Below, in pieces: positions 25,441 through 35,720 of a stretch of DNA of 64,000 nucleotides; the stretch's first letter is position 1, and every line of letters begins with the position of its first letter. The stretch is from the NCBI GenBank assembly GCA_009809945.1, contig WTPW01000357.1:265378-329377 (forward strand). Reading direction: 5' to 3'. The stretch comes from Gigaspora margarita. Lineage: Eukaryota; Glomeromycota; Glomeromycetes; Diversisporales; Gigasporaceae. The translations under genes and the position numbers were made by a program. The notes under the pieces were generated by a model that did not search any database, was not told the origin of the DNA, and was given only the letters and a program-made list of their open reading frames with translations.

Positions 25441-25859
25441 ACAAATATGGGTTTAATATTATCTTCCACCTACAGATTTGCAATTACTTTCTACTTGGAT
25501 TACTAATACCAAACATTACTGAAAAACATTATACAATGCAAGAAATCTTGAAAGCACACAACTTCTACATTAACATATCCAAATAGCTACTAATAGTTGA
25601 TATGAGAAACTTCTATCACAACCTACTAAAATGATTGATAGTATAAACAGATACAAACAGCCAGTACACTTTAACAATATCCAAACTTAGAACAATATTA
25701 TTACTAATCCTACATCTATTAAAAATGGAGACAACATCAAAATTATGATAGCACTTTATTTAACCAATACTGGGCATCAACATATGAACCAATACCTTCT
25801 TTTAGTATAACCAAATGTTGCAAGAAATTACTAACAATAAAGGTATCAATACTATAGCC

Positions 25860-25960
25860 AACTACCAAATAATAAAGCTTGTAGACCACAAGGAATAAGT
25901 TATAAAATGCTTAAGCATATTGGTTCCAATATGCTTTTAGCTATAACTGCACTATTTAAC
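25860..25960 (+). pseudogene. LINE reverse transcriptase, N-terminal block
   Basis: The pattern CRPQGISYKMLKHIG then LFNKCL resembles the A(P)GPDGISYEML ... LFN.CL block of LINE reverse transcriptases. It is separated from the next RT block by a MITE and an unexplained insert. Confidence 0.6.
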
Positions 25961-26259
25961 AAATGTCTAACTCTATAGCAAATACTGAAACAGTGAAAAA
26001 ATAGTAAAATATACTCTATATTCAAAACACAAAATTTTGATAATATAGAAAATAAATCTTTCGAATTCTCCCTGCTGATCACTTGTACCAACAAACTACT
26101 AATCTTCAGAAGTGAAGTTATGATAGAAAATAGTAAAAGAACTAAAGAAATATGCAGTCTAGCAGCTATTATTTAGGGATACAGTTAATTGAGTATTTTC
26201 AGAGTTTAACACTTATTACAAGAAAGGGCACTTGTCATTTAGAGATAAAGTATATAGAC

Positions 26260-26524
26260 TACTATATTTACGTGAAATAACATGCACTTGTGCATTATTT
26301 TGAGGGGATGTGCATTATTTTGAGTATGTGCATAGGTGTTATTTAGGGTAAAGGTCTAATTTCTACAAAATTGTATGTTATATATGTGTGATGCATAATT
26401 TGCCATATTGAGTATGTGTTATTTTGGGACGCACATGGGCATTATTTTGAAACAAACTTTATTATTTTAAGGAAATGCAATTTTCGAATAATGCCCATGT
26501 GTGTTATTTCACATATATACAGTA
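26260..26524. repeat. MITE with TTTACGTGAAATAACA-type ends, inside LINE RT
   Basis: The left end TACTATATTTACGTGAAATA and right end TATTTCACATATATACAGTA are inverted. Just inside each end lie repeats of GCATTATTTTGAG-like words. A GC-richer relative of one end is at 61226-61305. Confidence 0.7.
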
Positions 26525-26536
26525 TCTGCTAACAAG

Positions 26537-27165
26537 CTTGGAGTTTATTACTTACCCTGGACCAACAATATAGCAGTTCTTCATTGGATATTGGACTTAA
26601 ACAGGAAGACTATACTTCTTATTCATACAAGTAAAACTCTGGTATCATTGTTTTTTTTGATTTTTTTTTGAAGAATTTTCAAGAAAGTGGGCTTTTTGGC
26701 ATACCCCTTCAAAAATTGGTAATGTTTACTTCATCCAAATTGGAAAGGCATCTACTATATTGGATTATACTATTATAAGTGGCTTGGTAACAAGCAACAT
26801 TGAATAACATATGGATATTTTAGAGAAACCACTATAAAGAAGATTCTTGAATGCTCTTTAGTTATTGTAGTTGGTAATAATGACTACATTTTTTTGTTTA
26901 ACATTAATGCAACCTCTAGCTTGGTTAGTTAGAAGATTATAATATTAAAATTTTTATCATTTAAGTCTGGGGATTTTTTTATGATTAATTCTATTAGCTA
27001 ACTATAGGCCTCAGATAAAAATTCAAAGTAATGAAAGGCTTATAGTGAAGTCTGAGTGCATCTTCAATAAAGCTGTATTTTATTAGTTGTTAGTGTATAT
27101 AATAATTGAAGTATAATAAAAGAATACGAGTAAGTCTTAGTTATAAACCAAAAAAAAAACTTGAT
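26537..27165. other. Unassigned insert between LINE RT blocks
   Basis: About 630 bp without LINE-like coding sequence separates two RT blocks, so it is probably another insertion. I could not define its ends or family. Confidence 0.4.
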
Positions 27166-27189
27166 AATAACTTGCACAATATCTGACCA

Positions 27190-27823
27190 ATCAGTTTTAT
27201 TGAACATGCTAAAAAACTTTACTCAAAAATATTAACAAACCGTCTAACTCAAATTTTTTCCAAATATTCAATTCTAGACTCTCACAACTATATAGCACTA
27301 CTAGGAATAGTACCAATACCCAATACATATACTAAACAACTTTATTGAAGATGCAAATAGCAATAAGAACTAGCTATGGCTTCTGTTACAGGATATGAGC
27401 AAAGCCAATATTGATCTTTTAACTAAAGAACTATAAATGCCTCCAAATCTTGTTAATACAATCTACTTTATCACTATTCAAATCAAGTAATTACAAATTT
27501 TGGCCTAACACCCTTATATAAAGTACAAGATGGAACAGATCAAGGGAAGACTATTACCCCTCTTTTTTGGTGAATTTACTATGATACCTTTAATTAGTCA
27601 TATTAAAAAGAAATTTACCAAATATACTATGTCTGCAAAATGGACCTCTACATTATTTTCTTCCAAGTACAATACAATACAAATATCAATATTAGTATTG
27701 TCCTATATGGATGATACTTTATGGTTAGCTCAATCCATAGAACAATTACAACTGATTACTCAAATAGCATCAACTTTTTATCAAATAGCCAATATCAAAA
27801 ACAACCATATAACTCAACTCTAA
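27190..27823 (+). pseudogene. LINE reverse transcriptase core
   Basis: The pattern PISFIEHAKKLYSKILTNRL then FSKYSILDSHNYIALL is the fingers/palm entry of LINE RT. Downstream, LSYMDDTLWLAQSIEQLQ contains the catalytic YMDD near 27705-27716. The following stretch continues toward the thumb (to about 28250). Several stop codons are present. Confidence 0.8.
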
Positions 27824-29081
27824 TTTCCAATACCAAATACACACACTCAAATCTATTCATGAATTCAACAATTCAAACTTCACCACTTCATACCCCATTT
27901 AAATTTCTTGACTGCTGGTTCACTACTACATGCAAATATCTAAAACAAACCCAACTTATCACAAAAGAAACATTTGGTCTTGCTGATATTTTATAAACTA
28001 AACAAATTACAGACAAACATATTACATATATTATAAACAATATTATAATAACTATTCTAGAATATTGAATCCATAATATTGTTCTAACACATTCAACATG
28101 TAATAATATCCTATCCAAATATCTAACAGTGGCTAAGCATAAATCTAAGCTTGCTTCTACAACACCTAATAGTACAATACTTAATCATAATATCTACAGT
28201 AATAGAAATATCTGGAATATACAACTACAATATCATATTGCCAACTTCCAACTTTGACTTAATAATACAGGCTTAATAGGTACTAGTATACATATTAGAT
28301 TACAACAATTACAAAACAATCTCTGGTTAATACTAATATTTTACAACATCCCAATCCACAAATTAATAGAAAAAACAAATATACTACCACTTTCAAAATT
28401 ATACAACTATACAATCATTTAAGAATTACAGTAACAACTCCTATATCTACTACATATCCACATATATTCCAATACTCATATACACTACTAGAATATATTT
28501 TACAATCACACAAACTTTATCTTAACTTTAAAAACAATTGAGAGTTAGCCAAATCATGTATCTAAAACAACTTACTTCCTACGACAACTCTATACTCCTA
28601 GATTGAACACACATTTCTACTTGACTAAACCAAATACCAAAAGGTTGCAAACCAAAATGGTTTAAACCACTTGAAAATACCCTATTACCTAATTTAAATG
28701 CCTGAAAAATTTCAACTCAACTCCAGTTATCTGAAGTTAACTCTTTATTATTTACTACAGAATACTACAATTTCAAATTTAAGCCCTGGCTTATAACACT
28801 TGCTAATAATAGTATTATTATTGGCAAAGCTTAAAAATATAGTTCTAATACTGACATTATCTCAATTATACACTGGATAGCAGATTTTGATCCTACATAT
28901 ACAGATTTATATTCAAGCCCCTTTATTGCTTGCTTCCCATGTCAGGGATGCTCTCTCAATTCCTATAGAATTCAAAATTGTTGTACATTAGAAATATTAG
29001 CAAATCTTTCAATTAAATTTCTTGGTAGAAAAAATTACAATCTACAAATAGATTAAATATTCATGCCAATTACCTTGATCT

Positions 29082-29348
29082 TATATGGGCTGCCATCAAT
29101 AGAAATCAGGCAGATCTACATTTGGAAAAAAATTAATACCTTAACTTTCACAACTCATATATCGATGAATTTTAAAGCTATCTTGATGATTTAATATTCA
29201 AAAGAAAGCTTAAATCGTAAGCTTTCTTTTGAATATTAAATCATCAAGATAGCTTTAAAATTTATCAATATATAAGCTGTGAAAGTTAAGGTATTAATTT
29301 TTTTTCAAATGTAGATCTGCCTGATTTCTATTGACGGCAGCCCATATA
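29082..29348. repeat. Near-perfect 267-bp palindrome
   Basis: The arms 29082-29212 and 29218-29348 are inverted copies with only a few mismatches over 131 bp, joined by the 5-base loop AATCG. The outer ends read TATATGGGCTGCC. It lies in the LINE, whose coding-like sequence stands on both sides. It is either a palindromic MITE with TA-type ends or a local inverted duplication. Confidence 0.9.
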
Positions 29349-29493
29349 TTCAATTGCACTTTATAGCCTACATACATTCCTTTACTACCAACAATTTATA
29401 TAGAAGATAATCCTATCAAAGCTATATTCCAATACAACAACTCCTCTCAAACCTTTAGAGTTAGAGGCATGGTGTCCCAGGGCATGCCTTAGT

Positions 29494-30282
29494 AGCATGC
29501 CCTATCATGTGATTATAAATCTGAATCATGTAAATTAGAGTGCATTAATTGGCTATTTATTGGTCAATTTTTGTGAATCATTTGGTAATACAAAATCTGT
29601 TGGCAATAAAAATAAATTTGAAACCAAATTTTATTAATTCTGATAACTATTATTAATATGTATCTGGTTGAAAAAAAACTTGAAGCAATTTATTTATTAA
29701 TTATTTACTAATTAATACATGTTTAATAACAAGATAAATAATAAATAATATAAATTAATTAAAAAATTGTCAACTATTAATAAAGTAATATATGTATATA
29801 GAATATGAAAGGTATAGAACATAAAATGTAATTACAGTCAACTCCCACAATAGTCACATGCTAAAATCAGCATTTTATGGGCCTATTGTGAAATTGTGAC
29901 TAAAGCGAGAAAGAATTTATTTAGTTTATATGATCAGATAAATAAAATTAAGGTGACTGTAGCGCGATTGTGACTATAGCGAGATGTGACTATTGCGGGA
30001 GTCGACTGTATATATATCCTATGCAAACTCTATATCTAATATATTGTAGCTTTTAAAAACTTTGTTGGATAACCTATATTTATATAGAATATTAAAAAAA
30101 AGTTCAAATTACTTTAATCTATAAGACAAAAAGTGCATTCTATTGCTAACTTCTAAATTATTTCTCTATTTTCTGAATTATTTTTACTGTAGTTAGAATA
30201 AAAGTAGGTTCCAAATTTATTTATTTAAAGTCACACAATAATAATTTAGTAATTGACCAATCAGAATAAAGCTTGCTATGCT
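29494..30282. repeat. Probable non-autonomous DNA element related to 7268-8110
   Basis: The left edge AGCATGCCC and right edge GCTATGCT, with inner blocks around ATTGGTCAATTT and GACCAATCAG, mirror the element at 7268-8110. It interrupts the LINE before its RNase H. The true ends may lie further out (about 29465-30359), where GGCATGCC words face each other. Confidence 0.45.
29835..30008. repeat. pogo-like MITE, 174 bp
   Basis: The ends CAGTCAACTCCCACAATAGT and ATTGCGGGAGTCGACTG are inverted, and TA flanks both sides (29833-29834, 30009-30010). The CAGT start plus TA duplication fits pogo/Tigger. Confidence 0.85.
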
Positions 30283-30409
30283 GCATATCATATAATTTAT
30301 ATATAGAGAGATGCTTAGGGCACAATAAGAGAGGGCATGCCTCAGCTCGAGGCATACCCAAATTTTTTTCTGTGCCCCAACCCTACAAACCTTACTACAA
30401 ATTGCATAC

Positions 30410-30724
30410 AAAAATACAAACTACACAGATTTCACATTCTATACAGATAGATCAGTTACTAATATTTGTACTAAAAGATGCTCTATAGGTATTGGGTAGA
30501 TACAAACATTGGACAATAAAATTGTAAACTCCTACTCTACACAAATTCAATACTGGCAATCTTCTTACAAAGCAGAACTCATTGCAATATTATCAGCTAT
30601 TTGTACATGCCCATGCAATAGTCAAATAACAATTTATACTAACTCACAATCTATTATTAACAAATACAACAAGCTCAAATACAAACATCTTACAACAAAC
30701 AAACAATACTCTTATAATTACTGA
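30410..30724 (+). pseudogene. LINE RNase H domain
   Basis: The stretch reads FTFYTDRSVTN, GIGWIQT, SSYKAELIAILSAI and QITIYTNSQSIINKY. These hold the Asp, Glu and Asn/Asp positions of a cellular-type RNase H, as found at the end of I-clade-like LINE ORF2. Further coding-like sequence follows to about 31740, ending with CICGLPDQQHTDTNNCPP, a possible zinc-binding tail. Confidence 0.75.
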
Positions 30725-32100
30725 CCAATTTGGCATACATTACTTAATATTATTAAATCTTATAAGCACAATATTATTCTAGAAAAAGTAATCTCTCATA
30801 GTAATAATAAATATAATAACAAAGCAGATAGCCTTGCAAAAAATCCCAATTCCCAGACCTATTTAGATATTAATTACAACAATATTTATAATCTATCATA
30901 TCAACTTAAAAATAAAAAATATTCAATTGAACAACCTACTCAACGAACAATTAAAAATATTTGTAATGCTCATATTGTAGCAATATAGTAATCACAAAAC
31001 AAAATGAATAATATTATACCCCTATCCAACCAAATTGATTGGAATGCTACCTGGCTTTTTCTAAATAACTACCATAAATGATCATATAATTATACAAACT
31101 TCCACCTCTGCCAAATAAAATCCTTCAAATCGAAAACCTCCTTAACATTTTACTTACACTTTCATCCTTATATAATATATATCCAAATACTTTTGACCAA
31201 CAACTGTATAACATGTAATACTCACAAATATTCCTATTATTGGCTTGTATGCCCTGACTCATCCAAGCTAACCCAAATTATTAATGAAACTAACAACAAA
31301 AAATCAATACTTCTCAACTAGAAATATCATCTAATGATCTTATAACATTACATGAAAACCTTAAAAACATCCTAGCTTATCTTTAAACAATACAATACCT
31401 CAAAATACAAATTTATATACTACTATCCAATGATACACTTCTAACTCCTTAATTGAAACAATTAGACCATTCTGTACTTCATATAAATCTGCTCAACATA
31501 TTACTATAAACTTTCTTATACAACTGTCTGAAAATATATATAATCAGCTCTGGAAACCATATTGTATAAAATTATCCTCTTGGAAAGCCCAAAACAATAT
31601 TCCTAGAAAATTTCTAGCTAATAATAGACATCAAAATACTCAACAAACTCATACCTACCCAAACTACACATATAGCTGCATATGTGGCCTTCCAGACCAA
31701 CAACACACAGATACTAATAACTGTCCTCCACTGGGCAAAGCACTTCATAAAATTTCCATATGGACAACCTCTTGGATACTTTACAGTTACCCAACTAATA
31801 CTATTTTAGATATTCAAATCTAGGTGAGTTTTAACCACTCTAGTAGGTTTAGGTTGCAGATAAATTAGTCTGAGCTCTACTCTTAAAAAAACTTGTAATT
31901 GGATAGTGTTAAATTGCTTTATGTAATTGGACTATGTCCAGAGAAGCCCCTGGAGGCATCTTCTACAAAACATTAATAAAGACAAGAACAAAACCTTACC
32001 TTAACATTTAAAAAAAAAAAAACAGAGATATCAAATATATCAAAGATATCAAATATATCAAATCTATCAAATATATTTGATATATCAAATCTGGTAAACT

Positions 32101-32570
32101 TGTTAGGACAAGTATGAGAGTAGAATTAGCGCAGTCATGTAAAAAGTATAAATACGATGCCTTTTGTCTTCACAAAAGGGTAGTTTTTTTCCATAATTCA
32201 AATAGTTCAGTTCTTGAATTTGTTAGTTCCATAGTTTCCATAGTTCGAAGTTTCCATAGTTCGTAAGTTGGATAGTTCATTAGTTCCGTAGTTCAGAAGC
32301 AAGAACTCAGTAGAGTTTAAAGCTTTAAAGTTCGATGTTGTAATAACCTTCGAAATTAGGGTAGAAGTGTTATTGTTAGTAATCCCCCGATAGATAATAA
32401 AATAAACTGATATTCTTATTATACTGATAACCTCCTAATAAGTGAAATCGTATTTAAGTCTAAAATCCCGTGACCTCGTATTAGAGCCTCGTGACATAAT
32501 CTAGAGCTCTATTTCGACCCTAGTTACTCGGACCAAGTCTATCCACGTCTCAATCGAAGCCTTATCACCA
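32101..32570 (+). repeat. Possible LTR remnant upstream of the Sel1 gene
   Basis: The segment begins TGTTAGGACA and ends CTTATCACCA. It contains a TATAAATA box (32147-32154), a perfect short hairpin CCTTTTGT-CTTC-ACAAAAGG (32160-32179) and AATAAAATAAA (about 32397). It is followed by TTGGGGTTGAA, which could be a primer-binding site. This is the order of LTR signals, but no partner LTR was found here. Confidence 0.4.
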
Positions 32571-32837
32571 TTATTGGGGTTGAATTAGAGTAGTTTTAGT
32601 TAGTGTGTAGTTGATATATTTACACGGATGGTACGATTTTCACCCTCACAACGTACGTAATTTGGAAATTTTTCGTCCGCACGTGTGTTCTAATTTGAGA
32701 TTTAGTGCAACAAAATATGCATGTTCACGTGTTTAAGCAATGAGATAATCATAGGTTGCAGATTACGCCAATCAGATAATCAAGTAGTACATTAAATAAA
32801 TTCAATATGTAACATATTCTTTCTTGCGGGCAGCAAG

Positions 32838-35057
32838 ATGTCGATTTACAATAATATATTCGAAAAGCAGCCAGAAAAAAGGGATAATTCATCGAATATT
32901 ACCCAAATAGCCAATAATTTTACCCAATTTTGTCTACATGATAACAAGTCACAGGATTTTTCACAAGATTTTCTTGAAGTAATTGTTAAGGAAATGTGTA
33001 ATCTGTATAATGAAGAAAGATTAAAAAGCCAAGATCTCCATTTAATTCTTGACACATTAGAACAATTTATAATAAAGAAAAGGCAGAATCCAGTTGATAT
33101 TATCAATTTTTGCTTCAATGATCAAGCTAATCCTATAATTCAAGTCGTTCTCGCAAGTTGTTATCGTTATGGTAAATGGGTTAAAAAAGATAAATATAAA
33201 GCTTTTATTTATTATCAAAAATCTGCAGAGATGGGGAACGCTGATGGAACATATATGGTTGGATGGTGTTATTATTTTGGATTTGGAGTTGAAAAGGATG
33301 AAAATAAGGCTTTCATTTATTATCGAAAATCTTCAGAGATGGGAAATGTTACTGCAGTAAATCAAGTTGGATATTGTTATCATTTTGGAATTGGAGTTGA
33401 AAAGGATGAAAATAAGGCTTTCATTTATTATCAAAAATCTGCAGAGATGGGATATGCGGCAGCAACAAATGACGTTGGCTATTGTTATCAAAATGGAATT
33501 GGAATTGAAAAGGATGAACATAAAGCATTCACGTATTATCAAAAATCTGCAGAGATTGGGAACGCAAGTGGAACATATAATGTCGGATATTGTTATCATT
33601 ATGGAATTGGAGTTGAAAAGGATGAATATAATGCATTCACTTATTATCAAAAATCTGCAGAGATGGGGGATGCCATTGGAACAAATTGGGTCGGATATTG
33701 TTATGATCATGGAATTGGAGTTGAAAAGGATGAAAATAAGGCCTTTATTTATTATCAAAAATCTGCTGAGATTGGGAACGCAAGTGGAACATATAATGTT
33801 GGATATTGTTATCATTATGGAATTGGAGTTGAAAAGGATGAACATAAAGCATTCATTTATTATCAAAAATCTGCAGATATAGGGGATATTAACGCAATAA
33901 ATCAAGTTGGACATTGTTATCTTCGTGGAATTGGAGTTGAAAAGGATGAACACAAGGCTTTCATTTATTATCAAAAATCTGCAGAGATGGGTGACGCTAN
34001 TGGAANANATNANGTTGGANATTGNTATNNTNNNGGAATTGGNGTTGAAAAGGATGAANATAANGCNTTCATTTATTATCAAAAATCTGCAGAGATGGGT
34101 GACGCTACTGGAATATATCGAGTTGGATATTGTTATAGTCATGGAATTGGAGTTGAAAGGGATGAAAATATGGCATTCATTTATTATCAAAAATCTGCAG
34201 TGACGGAAAATACTGGCGGAATGACTTATCTTGGTAGCTGCTATAAAGATGGAATTGGTGTTGAAAAGAATGAAAATAAGACTTTCATTTATTATCAAAA
34301 ATCTGCAGAGATGGGTGGTGCTACTGCAAATCAGGTTGAATATTCTTATTATAATGGGATTGGTGTTGAAAAGGACAAACATAAAGCATTCATTAATTAT
34401 CTAAAATCTGCAGAAATGGGAGATGCTACTGCAATATATCGAGTTGGATATTGTTTTCATTATGGAATTGGAGTTGAAATGGATGAACGTAAGGCTTTCA
34501 TTTTTTATCAAAAATCTGCAGAGATGGAAGACGCTACTGGAATAAATCTAGTTGGATATTGTTATCATCATGGAGTTGGAGTTGAAAAGGATGAATATAA
34601 GGCTTTCATTTATTATCAAAAATCTTTAGAGATGGGAAATGCAGCCGCAACAAATGACGTGGGATATTGTTATCATCATGGAGTTGGAGTTGAAAAGGAT
34701 GAATATAAGGCTTTCATTTATTATCAAAAATCTGCAGAGATGGGGAACGCTATTGGAACAAATTGGGTCGGATATTGTTATCAAAATGGAATTGGAGTTG
34801 AAAAGGATGAAAATAATGCATTCACTTATTATAAAAAATCTGCAGAAATGGGGGAACTTAACGGATCATCTCAAGTTGGAGTTTGTTATCAATATGGAAT
34901 TGGAGTTGAAAAAGATGAACATAAGGCTTTCATTTATTATAAAAAATCGGCCGAGATGGGCAACGTTAATGGAATATCAAAAGTTGCAGAATGCTATCGT
35001 AATGGAATTGGAGTCACAAGAGATATTGATAAAGCCAAGCACTGGTATCAAAAGTAA
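32838..35057 (+). CDS. Sel1-repeat protein, 739 residues
   Basis: An uninterrupted frame from ATG 32838 to TAA 35057. Residues 1 to about 110 are a helical, non-repeat head (NITQIANNFTQFCL ... LIEQFIIKK-like), reminiscent of the linker that joins kinase and Sel1 parts in Glomeromycotina kinase-Sel1 proteins. From about residue 111 there are 17 full 36-residue Sel1 repeats of the type KAFIYYQKSAEMGDA followed by GTYxVGYCYxxGIGVEKDE, and a C-terminal cap KAKHWYQK. Sel1 repeats stack as helix pairs and serve as protein-binding scaffolds, so a cytosolic adaptor role is likely; partners are unknown. The repeats are extremely alike at DNA level. Repeat 8 (about 33998-34075) carries many Ns. A CCAAT-like box (GCCAATCAG, about 32768) lies upstream. 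A hAT-like MITE starts 35 bp after the stop. The kinase gene follows on the same strand. Confidence 0.93.
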   Translation: MSIYNNIFEKQPEKRDNSSNITQIANNFTQFCLHDNKSQDFSQDFLEVIVKEMCNLYNEERLKSQDLHLILDTLEQFIIKKRQNPVDIINFCFNDQANPIIQVVLASCYRYGKWVKKDKYKAFIYYQKSAEMGNADGTYMVGWCYYFGFGVEKDENKAFIYYRKSSEMGNVTAVNQVGYCYHFGIGVEKDENKAFIYYQKSAEMGYAAATNDVGYCYQNGIGIEKDEHKAFTYYQKSAEIGNASGTYNVGYCYHYGIGVEKDEYNAFTYYQKSAEMGDAIGTNWVGYCYDHGIGVEKDENKAFIYYQKSAEIGNASGTYNVGYCYHYGIGVEKDEHKAFIYYQKSADIGDINAINQVGHCYLRGIGVEKDEHKAFIYYQKSAEMGDAXGXXXVGXXYXXGIXVEKDEXXXFIYYQKSAEMGDATGIYRVGYCYSHGIGVERDENMAFIYYQKSAVTENTGGMTYLGSCYKDGIGVEKNENKTFIYYQKSAEMGGATANQVEYSYYNGIGVEKDKHKAFINYLKSAEMGDATAIYRVGYCFHYGIGVEMDERKAFIFYQKSAEMEDATGINLVGYCYHHGVGVEKDEYKAFIYYQKSLEMGNAAATNDVGYCYHHGVGVEKDEYKAFIYYQKSAEMGNAIGTNWVGYCYQNGIGVEKDENNAFTYYKKSAEMGELNGSSQVGVCYQYGIGVEKDEHKAFIYYKKSAEMGNVNGISKVAECYRNGIGVTRDIDKAKHWYQK

Positions 35058-35092
35058 ATTTTGTGGTTAAATTTATGCTATGTACTGTATTG

Positions 35093-35315
35093 CAGTGTCT
35101 GAAATTCATCTTTTAAGCTAGTTATGGGCCACAACCAAATAAAAAAAAATTTTATGGATTATAAATTTATGAAAATTTATTTGCCTACATAAGCATTTAG
35201 TTGAAATTCATAGGTAAAATTTACAAATTTATGTGCGAAATTTGCATATGCACTTCAGATTTTGGTTTAAAATTTGTTGTGGTCCGCAGACTACACGACC
35301 CAATTTCAGACACTG
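35093..35315. repeat. hAT-like MITE just after the Sel1 gene
   Basis: The ends CAGTGTCTGAAATT and AATTTCAGACACTG are perfectly inverted and fit the CAGNG start of hAT elements. The flanks CTGTATTG (35085-35092) and CTGTGTTG (35316-35323) match at 7 of 8 bases. It probably supplies part of the Sel1 transcript's 3' end. Confidence 0.88.
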
Positions 35316-35556
35316 CTGTGTTGTATTGTATCCCAATTATAGGATCAGACGTAATTGAAATTAAAAATTAATTTAGATTCATGATGAAAGTTAAATAAAT
35401 TAAAAGTTTAAAAAGTAATTTTATAGAGATATTTCGATCTTCAAGAAAAAGATCGTTTGTGCCTGATCTTGTTGATCTGGGGTCGTACGTTAAAACTCGT
35501 TCATTAACAGCTATATATATGTAACATGTACTTATTTAATAACTTTATATTTTTAG

Positions 35557-35720
35557 ATTGCCGATTAGTGAAAAATATTTAACATCAGGTATTATACATA
35601 AAAATTTTTCGCAAAAGTCTATTTTTACCAATTTATTTATTGATTATATATTAAAAATAATTAATAGCTACGAATGAGTGGATATGTAATACAGAAATTG
35701 ATGATTTAAAAAAAATATTG
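35557..35720 (+). pseudogene. Upstream exon of the kinase gene with a frame break
   Basis: After a TTTTTAG acceptor (ending 35556) the frame reads LPISEKYLTSGIIHK, then SIFTNLFIDYILKIINSYE, and reaches TGA at 35675. Just beyond, in another frame, WICNTEIDDLKKIL runs straight into the kinase start MENKYQLSW. In related kinases I recall the join as ...YEWICNTEIDDLKK..., so four extra bases near 35675-35682 (AGTG) appear to break the frame. Either the allele is damaged, the assembly is wrong, or translation starts at ATG 35721. Confidence 0.6.

Larger units (their letters stand above)
12271..32022 (+). mobile_element. LINE (non-LTR retrotransposon) with APE endonuclease, RT and RNase H, heavily interrupted
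   Basis: Protein remnants occur in the order expected for a LINE ORF2: AP-endonuclease (13210-13305, continuing from 24714), the endonuclease-RT spacer (to about 25430), RT blocks (25860-25960 and 27190-27810, YMDD present), RNase H (30410-30720) and a cysteine/histidine motif (about 31670-31740). A poly(A) run closes it at 32010-32022. An identical 32-bp AT-rich string lies at 12239-12270 and 32026-32057. It may be a long target duplication, or the insertion may have landed in a local repeat. Without its passengers the LINE is about 8 kb. Stop codons occur throughout, so it is dead. A clear ORF1 was not found. Confidence 0.8.

Noticed and set aside
33333-34382. 349-codon minus-strand frame and several plus-strand frames within the Sel1 gene
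   Set aside because: They are shadows created by the regular 108-bp DNA repeat of the Sel1 gene; they carry the mirrored repeat pattern and no independent domain.
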